The position numbers and the translations under genes were made by a program. This document shows, one piece after another, positions 5,277 through 6,237 of a DNA stretch of 6,237 nt (positions are counted from its first letter, which is position 1; the number at the start of each line of letters is the position of its first letter). This DNA comes from an uncultured Clostridia bacterium (GTDB lineage: Bacteria > Bacillota > Clostridia > Oscillospirales > Butyricicoccaceae), in assembly GCA_945486175.1 (NCBI GenBank), contig CALYTA010000069.1, forward strand, positions 1 through 6,237, written 5' to 3'. Under the pieces are notes generated by a model. It did no database searches. It worked only from the letters and a program-made list of their open reading frames with translations, and was not told the origin of the DNA.

Positions 5277-5636
5277 ATGGCAAACAATACCACGGAAACG
5301 TATATCAAGGCCGCTGTACAGGCCCTGGACAGCAAGCGCGGACAGGACATTCAGGTGCTCAAGGTAGCTGACCTGACCACGATTGCCGAATATTTTGTCA
5401 TCTGCACCGCGTCCAGCACGACGCAGGTCAAGACACTCGCTGACGAGGTGGAATTCCGCCTCAAGACGGATTACGGCGTCATGCCGCACCATGTCGAGGG
5501 ACATGATTCCGCGAGCTGGATTCTGCTCGATTATGGATTTGCTCTTGTGCATGTATTCCTCGAATCCGCACGCAGCTTCTACAGCCTGGAAAAGCTGTGG
5601 AAGGATGCCGTACAGATTCCGGTCGACGAGCTGTAA
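5277..5636 (+). CDS. rsfS: Ribosomal silencing factor RsfS
   Basis: RsfS (YbeB/YqeL, Iojap-like) binds ribosomal protein L14 (uL14) on the large subunit and blocks joining of the small subunit, lowering translation under starvation. The 119-residue product shows the whole family pattern: a helical start, AEYFVICTASSTTQV (37-51), HHVEGHDSASWILLDYG (71-87) and LVHVFLESARSFYSLEKLWKDA (90-111). Length is typical. The start is supported by AAGGAG 11 nt upstream. In Firmicutes rsfS commonly follows yqeK; here an LCP gene lies between them. Together with yhbY it is the second ribosome-linked gene in the block. leuS starts 48 nt after its stop. Confidence 0.96.
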   Translation: MANNTTETYIKAAVQALDSKRGQDIQVLKVADLTTIAEYFVICTASSTTQVKTLADEVEFRLKTDYGVMPHHVEGHDSASWILLDYGFALVHVFLESARSFYSLEKLWKDAVQIPVDEL

Positions 5637-5670
5637 CACATCGTTCGCATATACTTCAACAAACATAGAT

Positions 5671-5675
5671 GGGAG
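5671..5675 (+). promoter_or_regulatory. Ribosome binding site supporting a TTG start for leuS
   Basis: GGGAG sits 9 nt before the TTG at 5685, the normal distance. An ATG at 5669 overlaps this site but is in another frame and opens only 14 codons before a stop at 5711-5713, so it cannot be the leuS start. Confidence 0.75.
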
Positions 5676-5684
5676 TCACAAACA

Positions 5685-6237
5685 TTGGAAAAATACGATT
5701 TCAAAGCCATTGAAGCCAAATGGCAGAAGGCTTGGGATGACCAGCAGGCATTTGCTGCCACCAACGACTATTCCAAGCCGAAATATTACGCACTGGTCGA
5801 GTTCCCGTATCCGTCGGGTGCCGGTCTGCATGTAGGCCATCCGCGTTCCTACACCGCGCTGGACATCGTTGCCAGAAAGCGCCGCATGCAGGGCTACAAC
5901 GTCCTGTATCCGATGGGCTGGGATGCATTCGGCCTGCCGACTGAGAATTTTGCCATTAAGAACCACGTGCATCCGGCTGAGGTTACCAAGCAGAATGTCG
6001 CGCGTTTCAAGAGCCAGCTGAAGGCTCTGGGTCTGTCGTTCGACTGGAACCGCGAGGTCAACACCACCGATCCGAGCTATTATAAGTGGACACAGTGGAT
6101 TTTCCTGCAGCTGTTCAAGAAGGGCCTGGCATACAAAAAGGAAATGGCAGTCAACTGGTGCACCAGCTGTAAGTGCGTGCTCGCGAATGAAGAGGTTGTC
6201 AACGGCGTCTGTGAGCGCTGCGGCAGCGAGGTCATCC
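5685..6237 (+). CDS. leuS: Leucyl-tRNA synthetase, N-terminal part (cut by the window edge)
   Basis: LeuS charges tRNA-Leu with leucine in the cytoplasm. About 184 N-terminal residues are present. The protein begins [17 protein letters not shown] if the TTG at 5685 is read as the start; no in-frame ATG occurs near there, and GGGAG lies 9 nt upstream. The class I signature region [13 protein letters not shown] (40-52) holds the HIGH motif as HVGH. It is followed by the LeuRS-specific stretch [26 protein letters not shown] (72-97). Further on, C159 and C162 (NWCTSCK) with C176 and C179 (CERCG) form the zinc-binding knuckle that precedes the editing domain. The KMSKS motif and anticodon-binding part lie beyond the window. 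The 48-nt gap after rsfS is far too short for a T-box leader. Confidence 0.96.
   Translation, partial: MEKYDFKAIEAKWQKAWDDQQAFAATNDYSKPKYYALVEFPYPSGAGLHVGHPRSYTALDIVARKRRMQGYNVLYPMGWDAFGLPTENFAIKNHVHPAEVTKQNVARFKSQLKALGLSFDWNREVNTTDPSYYKWTQWIFLQLFKKGLAYKKEMAVNWCTSCKCVLANEEVVNGVCERCGSEVI

Noticed and set aside
5627..5655. Promoter for leuS using TATACT at 5650-5655
   Set aside because: The -10-like box has no acceptable -35 sequence at 16-18 nt upstream and no extended -10 TG.

Overview
The window is a same-strand block of bacterial housekeeping genes. The gene content, and the conserved order yhbY-nadD-yqeK-(LCP)-rsfS, point to a Gram-positive Firmicute, most likely a Clostridia member of the Oscillospiraceae/Butyricicoccaceae kind. 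Base composition looks moderately GC-rich by eye. The lineage is inferred from gene order and protein style, since no rRNA or other lineage marker is present.

Layout: positions 1-326 hold no convincing gene. They contain a 72-bp direct repeat present twice (68 of 72 positions identical, 133 bp apart), with hairpin-forming palindromes in and between the copies, and then an AT-rich leader with a strong ribosome binding site. Eight complete genes and one partial gene follow, all on the + strand: ftsY (327-1247), rph (1251-1976), rdgB (1973-2575), yhbY (2576-2875), nadD (2872-3468), yqeK (3527-4090), a LytR-CpsA-Psr (LCP) family gene (4117-5229), rsfS (5277-5636) and the 5' part of leuS (5685 to the window end, TTG start).

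The first five genes are packed tightly: a 3-nt gap, a 4-nt ATGA overlap, direct abutment, then another ATGA overlap. This suggests one transcript with translational coupling. The last four are spaced by 26-58 nt. At the junction, a weak hairpin followed by ATTTTT overlaps the nadD stop codon. Inside yqeK there is a good match to a sigma-A promoter (TTGAAC, 17 nt, TATAAT) that could separately feed the LCP gene, rsfS and leuS.

Functionally the genes cover membrane targeting (FtsY), RNA 3'-end trimming (RNase PH), nucleotide-pool cleaning (RdgB), ribosome assembly and silencing (YhbY, RsfS), NAD synthesis (NadD), dinucleotide alarmone breakdown (YqeK, Ap4A hydrolase family), wall-polymer attachment (LCP) and leucyl-tRNA charging (LeuS). 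This is core growth machinery. I see no mobile element, CRISPR array, defence system or novel enzyme. The parts least explained by known families are the hairpin-rich repeat region before ftsY and the regulatory signals inside the operon.
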